Source: Zoroaster sp. YZ-2022 (Eukaryota; Echinodermata; Asteroidea; Forcipulatida; Zoroasteridae). Taken from it: a stretch of DNA of 64,000 nt. Each line of letters opens with the position of its first letter. Positions within the stretch are counted from its first letter, which is position 1. Below are positions 43,083 through 53,629 of this stretch, piece by piece. Location: positions 13,962,060 through 14,026,059 of the forward strand of contig CM055823.1 in assembly GCA_029582265.1 (NCBI GenBank), read 5' to 3'. A program made the translations under genes and the position numbers. A model generated the notes under the pieces. That model was not told where the DNA came from and made no database searches. It saw only the letters and a list, made by a program, of their open reading frames with translations.

Positions 43083-44322
43083 TGATTTTCTCATGTTTTA
43101 TTTAAAATTTTTTGGAGAACTCAAAAAATTATTTTAATTTATTTACATGTACATGTATACAAAAGTAATCTTTGGTACAATGGCTATCTAGACACAGAAA
43201 CAATTATTTTCCCACAAGGCCTCCACTAATCACAATGTCCAAGAGAGTTAAATTTGAATTTTATCAAAAATTCCACATTTTCAGACTTATTACACAAAAA
43301 TCCACATTTCTCCCAGAAAACATGGGTTTTTCGAATTTTAACCACTTGGATTGGATTCCCTATGAAATTCTGGTCTAGAATCAATATGAAATATTCCTCT
43401 ATTGCTAATGTAAAATTTTGACAATTTTTTCTCTCCCATGGAGAATTGCCCATTTGGTAATTAATATACATTTCAACCATCTAGTTTTCATACATGTAAA
43501 TTTATAATATCAAAATACATATACATACATGTACATGTACATGGTAGGTTCTTGTGATTTTGAAAAAACAAAAACAAATTACTACAAGCCCTACTGTAAA
43601 TGTATCCATGATTTTTTATGGTTTTACACGTACATTACATGTACGTATGTTTTACAATAAAATGTATTGAATAATAATAATACTGTCAATAAATAATTTG
43701 TACAGCATCTTGCTCTTTTTTTTCCAAAGATTTTAAAGTTCTTCACCACTATGGTTCACCTAGATGTACTGTACATGTATTCCAAATAAGATGCATGATG
43801 GGACCTACATGTACATTGTACATGTACAGTCAGTGCATGCACATTTTAAACTGGCAAGCACTGAGATGATGCCATGGGGCTTATATACATGTAGTACTGG
43901 GCTTCATAAACATGATTAATATTACTAACTTGATTATTGACATTGGGTCTACATGTACATTGGCGTATGTACATACACATTACCTGGGCCATTATTCTTA
44001 ACTGTGCATGGGCAAAAGGTTCTATTGGCATACTAATACCTGCTGTTGATGTCACTGACCATGATCAGAATGTATCTGAACTACATTTATTTGTTACTGG
44101 CCATCATGGTATTAAGTTGTTGTAATGGTAGGCCTGATCATGCTTTATTTAAATACGTAAACTTTGATAACATTTAGGTAAAACTTGTAGCTACAGAACA
44201 TTTCGACCTTTTCACTTCTAGTGTTCAAACAACAGCAAATAATGCACGCTTAACAAATTTTTAGTTTTCAAGTAGTTAATTCTAAAAATTTGTATTCCTT
44301 AATAAACCATCAACAAATATCA
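43083..44322. other. Non-coding stretch
   Basis: AT-rich with several TACATGTA runs. No gene or element recognised. Confidence 0.45.
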
Positions 44323-44326
44323 TTAA

Positions 44327-44597
44327 CCCTAACCACCCCAAATCCATCAAAATCCTCCAAGGGGCACGTTTTTGGAAAAATTCAGCACTGTTGGAAACTG
44401 GTACATTCACCTCTTCAAATGGGGCAAAATTACTACCTGGCAAGAAGTATAGGCCATACATGTTGTAAGTGGTGAATATGAAAGATCAACAAAAATGCAT
44501 GGTGCATTTTGAAGATAAGGGCATGTTTCCAAAAGTGCACTGATGGATTTTGGAGGATTCAGGAAGGTTCCTAGCCAGAATACCTAAGGGGTTAGGG
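44327..44597. mobile_element. TTAA-flanked MITE, 271 bp, piggyBac-like
   Basis: Left end CCCTAACCACCCC, right end CTAAGGGGTTAGGG, with TTAA at 44323-44326 and 44598-44601. The interior carries AAATCCATCAAAATCCTCC and its partial inverse GGATTTTGGAGGATTCAGG. One-sided relatives occur at 22095 and 26797. Confidence 0.8.
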
Positions 44598-44601
44598 TTA
44601 A

Positions 44602-46139
44602 TATTCTCAAGCTTGAGGGTCCATAAATAATTAAAGTTAAGTACAGGGTTGTGAATCTTTACTGGATTAATGTTATCGTTGATGTGATTGTACCAGAAAC
44701 TACTAGGCCCTACTTCTGTTTCCAAATTAATCCAAATAATTTTCCTTCGTCACTGCCATTTCCAAATTCACAATTTCATCATTTACTATCTCTACTACTA
44801 CATGTACATGTACTTCTCATGTGTACACAAACAGAATCAAGGCTACTGTGTCGTATCCAACCGCCACTTGTGCACAATGTCTCTTACACGTATTTTAGCA
44901 AACGACAAAATGGTCGACAGCTCATTGGATGTGCACATACTCATTTTCTATCATCATTTGACTACACCTTCCTCTCATTAAGTGAATCCTCTGTCATCTT
45001 TTAAAGGAAAAATCTGTGAAATTTGTCATATTTTGGATAGAAAAAGTGGCGGTTGTATTCTATTCTTTCCCTATTACGTTATAACCAGTCACTATTACAG
45101 TCGGTACTCCACAAATGTAATTTTTTGTTTACCTTGCATCGAATAACATTTCTATATTAACATTAATAATAATACTAATAATACAGTTCATTTCACAAGT
45201 ACTTGCGTGGCTGTCTGAACGGGGTCTCAACCCCCTTGCCCTTCCTTGTTACTGTTGTCCTTATCAGATCAGGGAAATAACTTGGGTGATTCTCATTCAC
45301 ATCGGTCATTGTTGTCCTGTACAACACTGTAACGTTAGATTCTAAATGGTAGAAGAAACATATGACGCGTGGGGTGCGCCCTCTCACATCCACTCTTTTC
45401 AAGGCCATACATGTTGATTAAGACATTACCAATTACTTCTTACGATTCTTGGAGTAAATACTTTTTGACACTTAAAGATTTGTCTAAGTTACACTGGTAC
45501 CAAATGAATTTGCAAGTTTAGAAAATTACCAGGTCTGTGTTAAAAGTATCTTTGCTCAATATGAAGAAATTATAGAATAAATGTGATAACTTACAGTTGA
45601 TGATCGGATCCTCCAGCCTGTCTCCCTTTAGCCAAAATAGAATTCCCAAGGACCTGGATTTGGCCTTGAGGTACTCTGAATCTTGAAAATTATTACTGCA
45701 AAATATCGCTGTGTATTTTGGTTATGATCTTTAAATCCAGATCTTGATTTATTTTGCAATCAGCTTGGCAACCTTATAGATAACGATAGAGTTGGAAACT
45801 CTAATTTTCCCTCCAAAACTTTCCCTCTCAAAACCATCTCATCAACATACACATTGTACCATTCTTTTCTTGTTTAAATCTACCCTGTTAACATGTAAAT
45901 TTTCTTACTGTACATGTAGGAGTCTTGCTTGAGGATACACTTACCATTGTTGTTGACACCACTAGACTAAAGCTAGAATGGGCACCCTATTCAACCATGA
46001 CCTACTGGGGTCTTGGCACAGGGCCAACTAATCAATATTCATACCTTACCAAAAGAAAATAGATAATTATTCAAACAGGGGTTATAAATATTCAATAAAA
46101 ATAAATAGCTAGAGTTCCTTGGGCATGGTGAAGAGGATT
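44602..46139. other. Non-coding stretch; one unexplained minus-strand frame
   Basis: A 71-codon minus-strand frame at 45193-45408 (KRVDVRGRTPRVICFFYHLE) reads like protein but matches nothing I know. The remainder is non-coding. Confidence 0.35.
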
Positions 46140-46270
46140 TAAGTACATGTAAGACTAATTGCAGTGACCATGTGAAATTCTCTATTGAGTGGTAATTAGT
46201 TCTGAAAAGAACTGGTGGTTACAATTCGACATTTCGATGAGTATGCTCTGATCATCATCAGTAGAATGCC
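46140..46270 (-). mobile_element. Penelope-like terminal segment with hammerhead-like core
   Basis: On the minus strand CTGATGATGATCAGAGCA is followed by TACTCATCGAAATGTCGAA. The CTGATGA...GAAA spacing is that of a hammerhead core. It matches 15540-15690 base for base over most of its length and lies downstream of the GIY-YIG fragment at 46470-46770, where Penelope-like elements keep their terminal repeat. Confidence 0.55.
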
Positions 46271-46469
46271 GGACTCTGGGAAAAGCTGCTGCTTAAGTAG
46301 GCTGCTGGAGGATCATGCAATGGCTGGATGCTGGAGGATTAGTGCGTTGAGGCGTGCAGGCGGGAACTGTTGGGACTGGGATCCTATTAGGTGGGGGAGA
46401 GGAGTGTGTGCTCACTGACTGAATCAGTTGTTGACAAGCACAGGGGAAGGAGGTTGGTTGACTTAGGAT

Positions 46470-46770
46470 ATAGGAGATCCCTCAGTCTGGGATGGAGGGT
46501 GGTTGACTTGGAATATACATGTAGGAGATCCCTTAGTCTGGGGTGGGTTGTGGACTTTGGATATAGAAGATCCTTCTGTCCGTAGTGGTCGCCAAATATC
46601 GCTGATGTAGAAGCCGATGTCCTGTGGCACAGTGTCGTGTTTAACGATCTCGATGGCCTCTCTGATGCGTCTGGGGTGCCATGTGTCGATGGGTGTGATG
46701 CGTTGAGCTGCCTGCCAGTCGATTTGGTGGTCCTTGATGTGGGAGTGCTTGACGATGGCTGACTTGAGTA
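46470..46770 (-). pseudogene. Penelope-like GIY-YIG C-terminal fragment, second copy
   Basis: It encodes SAIVKHSHIKDHQIDWQAAQ, HPRRIREAIEIVKH, QDIGFYISDIWRPL and a tail NPPQTKGSP that is itself duplicated at DNA level (46463-46530). The GIY and YIG motifs are missing because the copy is 5'-truncated near 46770. The fragment shares most residues with 37898-38290 and so belongs to the same family. Confidence 0.75.
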
Positions 46771-47309
46771 ATTAATATTCGGGGAACTTTATTGTACAAT
46801 CGTGGCACCGTGAGCGAAACATCCAAAGTGATTCTTGTGTACATTGTGTCTATTTTAATATGTTACAGTATATCTCCAAATCCATTCATATTAATACAAC
46901 ACTGAAATTTTAAAGGCTGAACATCTTTCACAAATTGTGTTTTGTCCTGTAAGAGTTTACATAAAATATTGTTCTTCGGTAATTTTTTATATATAATCTT
47001 ATTTCACAAGCCTGTCACAGTTAGAGTAAGTTCTATAGGCAGAACAGCCAAAAGGACCAAGAAGGGTGACCCTTCTAATCAATGAGTGTGGTACGGATCA
47101 CGTGATGCATTTGCTGCTATTCCGTGTTAAACTTACTCCCTGTACACAGTTTTTAAATCACAAACCATTCCTATTTAAACACGTTATTTCTGTCTTTATT
47201 ATTCAATAAATTCCGATTTATAAATTCCGATTAAGTAAATATTTTTTATTTGGAACTTCAAACTCTGTCACAAGTTTCGAAATTTCTTCGGGAGACCACA
47301 TATCCGCAG
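46771..47309. other. Non-coding stretch
   Basis: Nothing recognised. Confidence 0.45.
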
Positions 47310-47870
47310 TCAAATCCTCGGCTTAATATCTGCAAAACATAGGCACTTTCCCTCGATTTCAACAAGAGCTGCACGGCAAGTGTTAACAATTGAACCATTT
47401 TCAAGCAATACTACATGTAGTAGCACCTTCCCTGTTTTTTTTGTAAGGAAACTTAGTTTATATTGAGAAGAAGTCTTCCTCTTCATATCTGGAATCATAA
47501 TTTTAAAACTAGAGCTCAAGTGTTTGTTAAAATAAATACACGGTGTTCGTGTCAACTTCCGGTTCAATCAAATTATCATCGATGTCAATCATATTTTGCA
47601 AAGGTGTATCATCTTTTATTATAACAATATCAATTTCATATTCAAAAGGCCTATCAATTTTGCGTTAGAATGTGTTGGATTTGAAATTCCTGTTTAGACT
47701 GGAAGTAAATGTCAGATCAGGTGATTTGAAGGTAATATACACGTACATACAGTACATGTACAGTATGACATAATAAAACTTTCTCTTGATCATAAAAAAT
47801 AACATTAGTACCTGCTTTGGTTCAATATCTGAGATTGGAAAACAATCCCTTTTTAAAAATGCCGCTGGGG
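47310..47870 (-). pseudogene. Possible multi-exon gene remnant, unknown
   Basis: Minus-strand pieces read like protein: FKAPPAAFLKRDCFPISDIE (about 47880-47815) ending at a CAG|GTACTA donor-like site, QNMIDIDDNLIEPEVDTNTV (about 47600-47540), and further open pieces to 47310. Frames are broken between them. No family is recognised. It abuts Helitron-like copy I. Confidence 0.25.
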
Positions 47871-47879
47871 GTGCTTTGA

Positions 47880-48399
47880 ACTTTGATGACGTCATCAAAC
47901 ATATTTTTTAAAAGATAAGTTGTCACTAATCACTTTATTCACAGAACTTATTCAAATTTCGTATGGTTTTTGAGATACATGTAGAAGATTATAAAAGTGC
48001 TTCAGAATATTTTTTTACTTAAACTTCCGGTTTCAACAGGATAGGAGAAGTCAGATTGGGTCATGTCTGTGTACGAAATGTCACATAATTTACGATCTGT
48101 AAGATGATGCAAAGATTGTGTAAATATCTTTTGTGGTTCATGAGATATGATTTTTTGTAATATTAAAATTGGATTTTAGTTGTATTTCGATATCTGATGA
48201 CATCACCATGACGTCACAACTTTACCTAAAACTATGTCACAAATTTTGTCACTACATGTTATGGTCTAAGTATGTGTCAAATTTGAAGGCTCTGTGAATT
48301 TTGGAACCATGTTTTTTATGTTTGATAAGTCTCATCGAGAAGAAGAAAAAAAAAACGAACAATTTCAAGAGGTGTTCGATCTGTCGCACGAACACCTAA
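47880..48399 (-). mobile_element. Helitron-like element, copy I, inverted
   Basis: On the minus strand the left terminus is TTAGGTGTTCG with hairpin CGAACACC/AGGTGTTCG (48371-48398). Next come GAACAATTT, a shrunken TTCTTCTTC (48338-48346), GAGACTTATC, and the body with GTGACGTCATGGTGATGTC and CCGGAAGTTTAAG. It is the only minus-strand copy in the window and confirms the left-end structure of copies A and G. Its right end is not recognisable beyond a GATGACGTCATC at 47885. Confidence 0.6.
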
Positions 48400-48565
48400 C
48401 AATGTGAAGTTTGACTGGACGTATTTCACCACCATTTTATGTCTTAGTATTTAGTTCTACCTGAAATATTGAGGTAATAAATGTGTAATTCCTCAGCTAC
48501 AGTGTGTTGACATGTAATGATTAACCGATTAAGTCTGCTAAAATTCCATTCCATTCCATTCTTCA

Positions 48566-48662
48566 TACATGTACATGTACATACATGTTGTACATGTACA
48601 TGTACATGTACATACATGTTGTACATGTACATGTATGTGTATACTCGTACATGTATGTATGT
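48566..48662. repeat. TACATG-rich simple repeat upstream of MADD
   Basis: Interrupted (TACATG)n, 230-330 bases before the MADD start codon. It may affect the promoter or 5' UTR but shows no specific regulatory site. Confidence 0.7.
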
Positions 48663-48897
48663 GTTGTTTTGTGTATACACTGTTGCCTTCACTTACTTAA
48701 ACTAGTTTGTATAACTTTTTTCTTTTTATGTTTTGTTCCAGAACTGTTTGCTGACTGAAATGGCTTGATTGGGAACCACCAGTTTGTTATAAAAACATGA
48801 TATAAGTTTTAACAACGCCATCATCACTGATACAGTAACATGTACTGTATGTTACTCAACATTTGACTGAACTGAATCAAATTTTTAAATTATAACC

Positions 48898-49526
48898 ATG
48901 GAAACTTTCCAAGCTGGCAAAAAACACTTTTGCCCCCGTCTTTTGGATTATATTCTCATTGTAGGAACTCGTCATCCAAATGGCAACAATAATATTGCAA
49001 AAACACCTGAAATGCTTCGGCGTTACCCCCAAGAAGACCACTCAGACTTCCCGTTGCCACAAGATGTTGTCTTTTTCTGTCAGCCAGAAGGATGTCTTAC
49101 AGTTGGGCAGAAGAAACTAAGTCTGAGAGAAAATACATCCTTTGTTTTCACTCTCACAGACAAGGACAGTAGTCGAGCAAGGTTTGGAATCTGTGTCAAC
49201 TTCTATCGTCCTTTTAAATCCTCAAAAAGAAAAACAGTTGAGAATCAAAGTGAAAAGGCATTGGTAAACAACAGGCAGAATTCCAGTAGTAATGATACTT
49301 TAAATGTACCATCAGATGATGTTGATGGGAGGTCACCACGGACTCGTAGGAGACTCAAACAAGCCAAGAAAGTTCGCAATAATTCACTGACATCACTGTG
49401 CATACTGAGTCATCATCCATTCATATCAACATTCAGAGAGTGTTTATTTATCCTGAAGCAGCTGATTGACTCCTGTAATGAAAGGACTTGTAGCCGTAAA
49501 GTAGGAGGCTCCAAAGGATCATTAAG
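48898..49526 (+). CDS. MADD: MADD / Rab3-GEP, first coding exon (uDENN)
   Basis: MADD is a Rab3/Rab27 guanine-nucleotide exchange factor and death-receptor adaptor that acts at vesicle membranes. The exon encodes residues 1-209. KKHFCPRLLDYILIVGTRHP near the start, then YPQEDHSDFPLPQDVVFFCQ, RENTSFVFTLTDKD and LTSLCILSHHPFISTFRECL are diagnostic uDENN phrases of this family. A charged, poorly conserved linker (residues about 105-160) interrupts the domain, as in known MADD proteins. The ATG has a good context (AACCATGG). The exon ends at ATTAAG|GTAAGT (donor 49527). The split AG|A codon joins exactly to the exon at 50936. The frame is intact and unlike its repeat-filled surroundings, so this is a live gene. 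Confidence 0.93.
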
Positions 49527-50935
49527 GTAAGTGAACTGTAATTTTTTAAAAATTTTTAGATACATTTTACTGAAACATAAAGGAGGTATTCACCATAGAA
49601 GGACAAGTTTCGTTCAAAAAATAATTAAAATGGATTTAACAGATTGCAGTTGACCCTGTTACCCTGTTTACGTTGGTCAAAACTAGTGAAGTGTTTGGAC
49701 TTATTTGGACTACTAGAGAAATATTTTGTCCAGTGGACTGACTTGTCCAGTGATTATTTACCTTACCTCTTGTTAGACTATTTTATCCTTCCTAGTGCTT
49801 AAGGCATAGCATGGCTGTTGTAGGAACGGTTTTGCTCAACTTCACCATTGTGATTTAGAGGATTGTAATTTATGTAAGACGAGTATAAATAAATGCAATA
49901 GTGAATAAATCTGCAAAAGTATATAGAAAAGACTAACTGGCTACACCAGAAGTCGATTACCTACACTGTACATGAAGTGTGCCAGCCTTCTGTAATCCAT
50001 ACCACGGCATTGTATTCCAAATGTGCGCATGCACAACAAGCGTGGTTATGGGTTTTGTTCCCCCTGCCTGGCCTGCCGCGGGGCTTTATGGGATAGGTGC
50101 TTCCACGTGAGTACACGAGTGGCACACTTCTTGTAGGTAATAAACTTCTGGTCACACGTATGTAGGTTTTAAACTGCCCAGTTGTTACCTTTCATTGTAC
50201 ATGTAGTGATTTGAAAGGTCTTTTGGTTTTTTAACCCTCAAACGAGGGACCTGTTTGGTCGTAACGTAAATGCGTGACGTTGTCAGAAACATCTGACACA
50301 CGGTTTTAATAAGTTAACAGGGTTTCTTTGGCATTTCCCCCAACGATTTTGTTATCTAATTGTGTTGTTTACATGTCTAGGTGCAACATTGTGCAAGCTA
50401 TTGTCACAAGCCCCTGTAATAAACTTAGAAACCTGGCACAATTGTTTACATACTTGAAACAAGCCACATGCCCACTCTAGTACATGTATGTCCTGAAAGA
50501 AAGGGGGGGTGGGGATGGGGGTGGGGGGGGGGCATTACAACTTACACTGTCGGCAAGAGATCAAAAGATAATGATCTACTACTAGCCCAGTGACTGAACA
50601 GATGGTTTCACTTATCACTGGACGAGTTCCAAGTGTATTCAATTCCCCATGCATCCAACATGCATTGATGTTGTACACAGAGCATGCTGTCAAAGTTTGT
50701 GCACAAACCATACGGGCAGAATTTTTCGATGCCCCTCCCCACAACGTCACTGACTCCTGTTGAATGAAACCCCCTGTAGGATGTGTGTTATGGTCCAGCT
50801 TGAGATATCATTGACTGATAAGTGGGTGGTGTTTATTATTTGTTTAGGGGAACGAAAATACTGAATTGTGTCAGACGTTTCTGACAACGTGCCTCCCTTG
50901 AGGGTTAAACTAAAGATTATGTCATTTGTTTACAG
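49527..50935 (+). other. MADD intron 1
   Basis: About 1.4 kb with GTAAGT and TTTACAG boundaries. It contains a G-rich run (50500-50533) and no recognised gene. Confidence 0.8.
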
Positions 50936-51227
50936 AGATTGTGTATGGGGTGTTCTGACTGGTATCTGTAGTGATATACCGCCATTAGTCAGACATGATG
51001 TAAAGCAGATTGAGACGTGGATATTGCGCTTCCTCAGTGCACCTGTTCCTGTACCAGGGAAAACACGTGTTGAGATTGAACTCCTTGATACACAACCACC
51101 TATGGCTTTTGCATTACCAGATCACACGCGTTTCTCGTTGGCAGATTTTCCTCTTCATTTGCCATTGGAGTTGCTAGGGGTGGACACTTGTCTTAAGGTG
51201 CTCACACTTATCATGCTGGAAAATAAG
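50936..51227 (+). CDS. MADD: MADD / Rab3-GEP, second coding exon (cDENN start)
   Basis: The exon continues residue 210 as RDCVWGVLTG. It holds IETWILRFLSAPVPVPGKTR, MAFALPDHTRFSLADFPLHL and PLELLGVDTCLKVLTLIMLE, which is the start of the cDENN module, and ends after LENK. The acceptor is TTTACAG|AGATTG and the donor AATAAG|GTATTA. Length 292 plus the 629 of exon 1 makes 307 complete codons, so the next intron is phase 0. The remainder of the cDENN domain, beginning in this family with a VVLQS-like phrase, was not found downstream to position 64000. Confidence 0.93.
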
Positions 51228-51774
51228 GTATTATGTTTTGTATGTTTGTCCAATAGTAGCCTGTACTTCATGACACCAGTAGCCATATGAAATACAATTT
51301 AAGTATTCAATTTCTATAAATACACTGTATGAGCATATCAAGCATGAGCATTTTCTTTCTTTAGAAATGAGCAGAAAAATATGATAAACAACATAACATA
51401 AATCTACAATCAATCTTTTTGCCAGTTTTTCAGTTCAGACATTTAACTGCCATATATTCTGCATATAGTGTGAGGCTGGGCAAAGGATGACCTCATCATT
51501 GGCCAATCTGTGCCTTTTTAAGACCACACGGTGAGAGTGGTGGTAAATCAACCAATAGCAAGGGCTGTTATGCTCATAAGGTCATGACCTGCATAGACAC
51601 ATCAACAATGGCTGTCCTGTTGGGTGTGTCGTCTGCAGGCAATGTGTCTAAAAAAAAAACCCAGAATGTATTATCATTAATGGTTTATTGAAACAATTTG
51701 AAGCCAAAGGCTAAATTGAGTCCAATTTAACATAATGTAAAATATCCAAACCAAAAACATTCCACTTTTTAAAA
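51228..51774 (+). other. MADD intron 2, proximal part
   Basis: Non-coding. At 51580-51650 it carries GGTCATGACCTGC and an ATGGCTGTCCTG leader that resembles 21567-21655. Confidence 0.6.
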
Positions 51775-52385
51775 GCCCTTTTCACACGACCAAAAAAAAT
51801 ATATAGCTTCCTTGAGACGAATTTTACGAGTGAGGATTGTTTATCTTATCATCCCACGAGTGACTGCTTTCACAAGCTTTCACACGACACCAAGTAAAAA
51901 CCAACATTCTATGAGAGTACACACATTATTAATATCGTTGGTCATGCACTATCCGATATGTTCATTTAAATTTGCCACACAAATCCGTGACGACAAAAGA
52001 CGTTGTTAATGTAAAAACAAATTATATCATAATTCTAATTCTGTAAAAGAACTGACCTTAACATTTCAGAGTTATGAGTAACGATATCTAGGGTACTAAC
52101 ATTGAAAATATGAGTTAAAATGGACAACAGTTGTTTGAGCTACGAGTAGAAAAATGTAGAGCGATCATGACGGACCTCAAAAATTACCACAGACAAATTA
52201 ATATGTGCCGACAAAAAAAATTGTTCAAGTGGAAAGAAATGAAATCATAACTCTAATTCTGTAAAAGAACCGACCTTAACATTTCAGAATTATGTGTACT
52301 GATATCTACATGTAGGCTACTGATAACAAAAACATAAGTGAAAACGGATGACAAATGTAGAGCGATTGTGAAGGACTAATGTTGT
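51775..52385 (-). repeat. Dispersed repeat R3, copy 2
   Basis: Inverted copy of 37255-37897, starting AAAGCCCTTTTCACACGACC. It includes the same internal duplication (two TGTAGAGCGAT blocks near 52157 and 52351). Confidence 0.7.
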
Positions 52386-53090
52386 GCATCTAATGCGTTG
52401 TTATCTCAGCCGCCCACCGCTAGTTGTACAGTACAAAATATCTCAATGTTTGAGAAAATTTCACAAGGAATGTTTGACCATTTCAAAATTGGTGTCCTTT
52501 CACAAAAATAAACTATTGGAATTAAATAAGGCTTTAGTTAAAATATTAGAATGGACAGGAAACAGACCACCAGATATACAGTTGGACACAAATTCATCAA
52601 AGATTCACATTCAAAGACACCGTCAAAAAAAACAACATAGTACTTTAAACAAGTAAACAAACAAGACATGAAACATTACACTATTAACATCCAACAACAA
52701 CAAACATAAAGGAGACATACAGATAGTCAAGACAAAAACCACAGCAAAATCAAACAACATGAACTACAACAACAGCAAAATTACCCTTCATTTTAACCTT
52801 AATTTAACCGTGTTAGTGTACGGTTAAATCGCCTTTAAAAAATTCCTTTGTATTGTCTCGGTTAAAGTGTGGTTAAAACTCGGTACATGTACCTGTTCTG
52901 AGATCTACTGAGGGCTTGCTCATTAACTCTGTGGTGAGTTAATCCATTGTTGACGGAGATAATCCCATTACAAAAGGCTCTGCTTGCCAGAGATTTAACA
53001 GTCAATGTTTGTTCAACCATGCACGAAAGAGTATCGTCCATGTTGTGCCCATAGCGCAGCCCGCGGTCCATACGAACTTAGGCTGAATTT
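52386..53090. other. MADD intron, non-coding
   Basis: A 90-codon frame at 52384-52656 is A-rich and I do not believe it. A C/A-rich repeat follows to 52790. The phrase GGTTAAA recurs, as it does near 62270-62380. Confidence 0.45.
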
Positions 53091-53107
53091 CGAAATTGGG
53101 GTAGGCG

Positions 53108-53360
53108 ACTCAAATCTACACGTTTTCCAATCGAATGGCCCTCACATGTTTTCCACTGGCTTCGCGCACTGTTTTGTATGTCAACGATTGCGACTCAATC
53201 TACACGTTTTCAAATCACAGTGTGGGGAGCCAGTGCACAACGTGTGAGGGCCATTTGATCAAATGGCCCTCACACGTTGTGCACTGGCTCCCCACACTGT
53301 ACAGTACATCTACGTGTGTCAACGATTGCGACTCGATCTACATTGTACACGTGTTCAAAT
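53108..53360. repeat. Tandem unit with central 84-bp perfect palindrome
   Basis: 53217-53258 is the exact reverse complement of 53259-53300, with no spacer (centre TTTGATCAAA). Flanking it are direct copies of a CAACGATTGCGACTC phrase (about 53181 and 53314) and of TCTACACGTTTTCAAATC (53202, with variants at 53115 and 53338). The array therefore reads unit, inverted unit, unit. Function is unknown. Confidence 0.85.
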
Positions 53361-53629
53361 CAAATCAAGTTGTTGAAAGATTATTATAAAGTTGAATGTG
53401 TGATGTCTTTTTATTCTTTAGGTACTTGTGCATACTACTAGATCATTGTCTTTGAAAAACATGGTACATGTACAATGTACATGTACAGTGTATGTGGTTT
53501 CAATTCCAATGCATTTCAATCTTAAAATGACAGTCAAGGGGAAAAAAAAAAAAAAAAGAAAGAATCCCGACCGACCCCCTTCAAATATTTTCACTGGAGG
53601 GCAACTCAACATTTTTTTTGTTCTTATGA
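53361..53629. other. MADD intron, non-coding
   Basis: Contains TACATGTA repeats and an A17 run at 53543-53559. A CTTTAG|GTACTTGTG site at 53422 looks like an acceptor, but the sequence after it is not the expected MADD exon. Confidence 0.45.

Noticed and set aside
46215..46585. Protein-coding frames in the spacer of the Penelope-like copy
   Set aside because: The frames consist of short local duplications (GGAGATCCC...TTGGATAT) and run antisense to the true endonuclease frame.
52384..52656. 90-codon basic protein
   Set aside because: A-rich composition, no family resemblance, and it lies inside a MADD intron next to a dispersed repeat.
53422..53480. Third coding exon of MADD after a CTTTAG acceptor
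   Set aside because: The translation (VLVHTTRSLSLKN) does not continue the cDENN domain, and the sequence runs into TACATGTA repeats.
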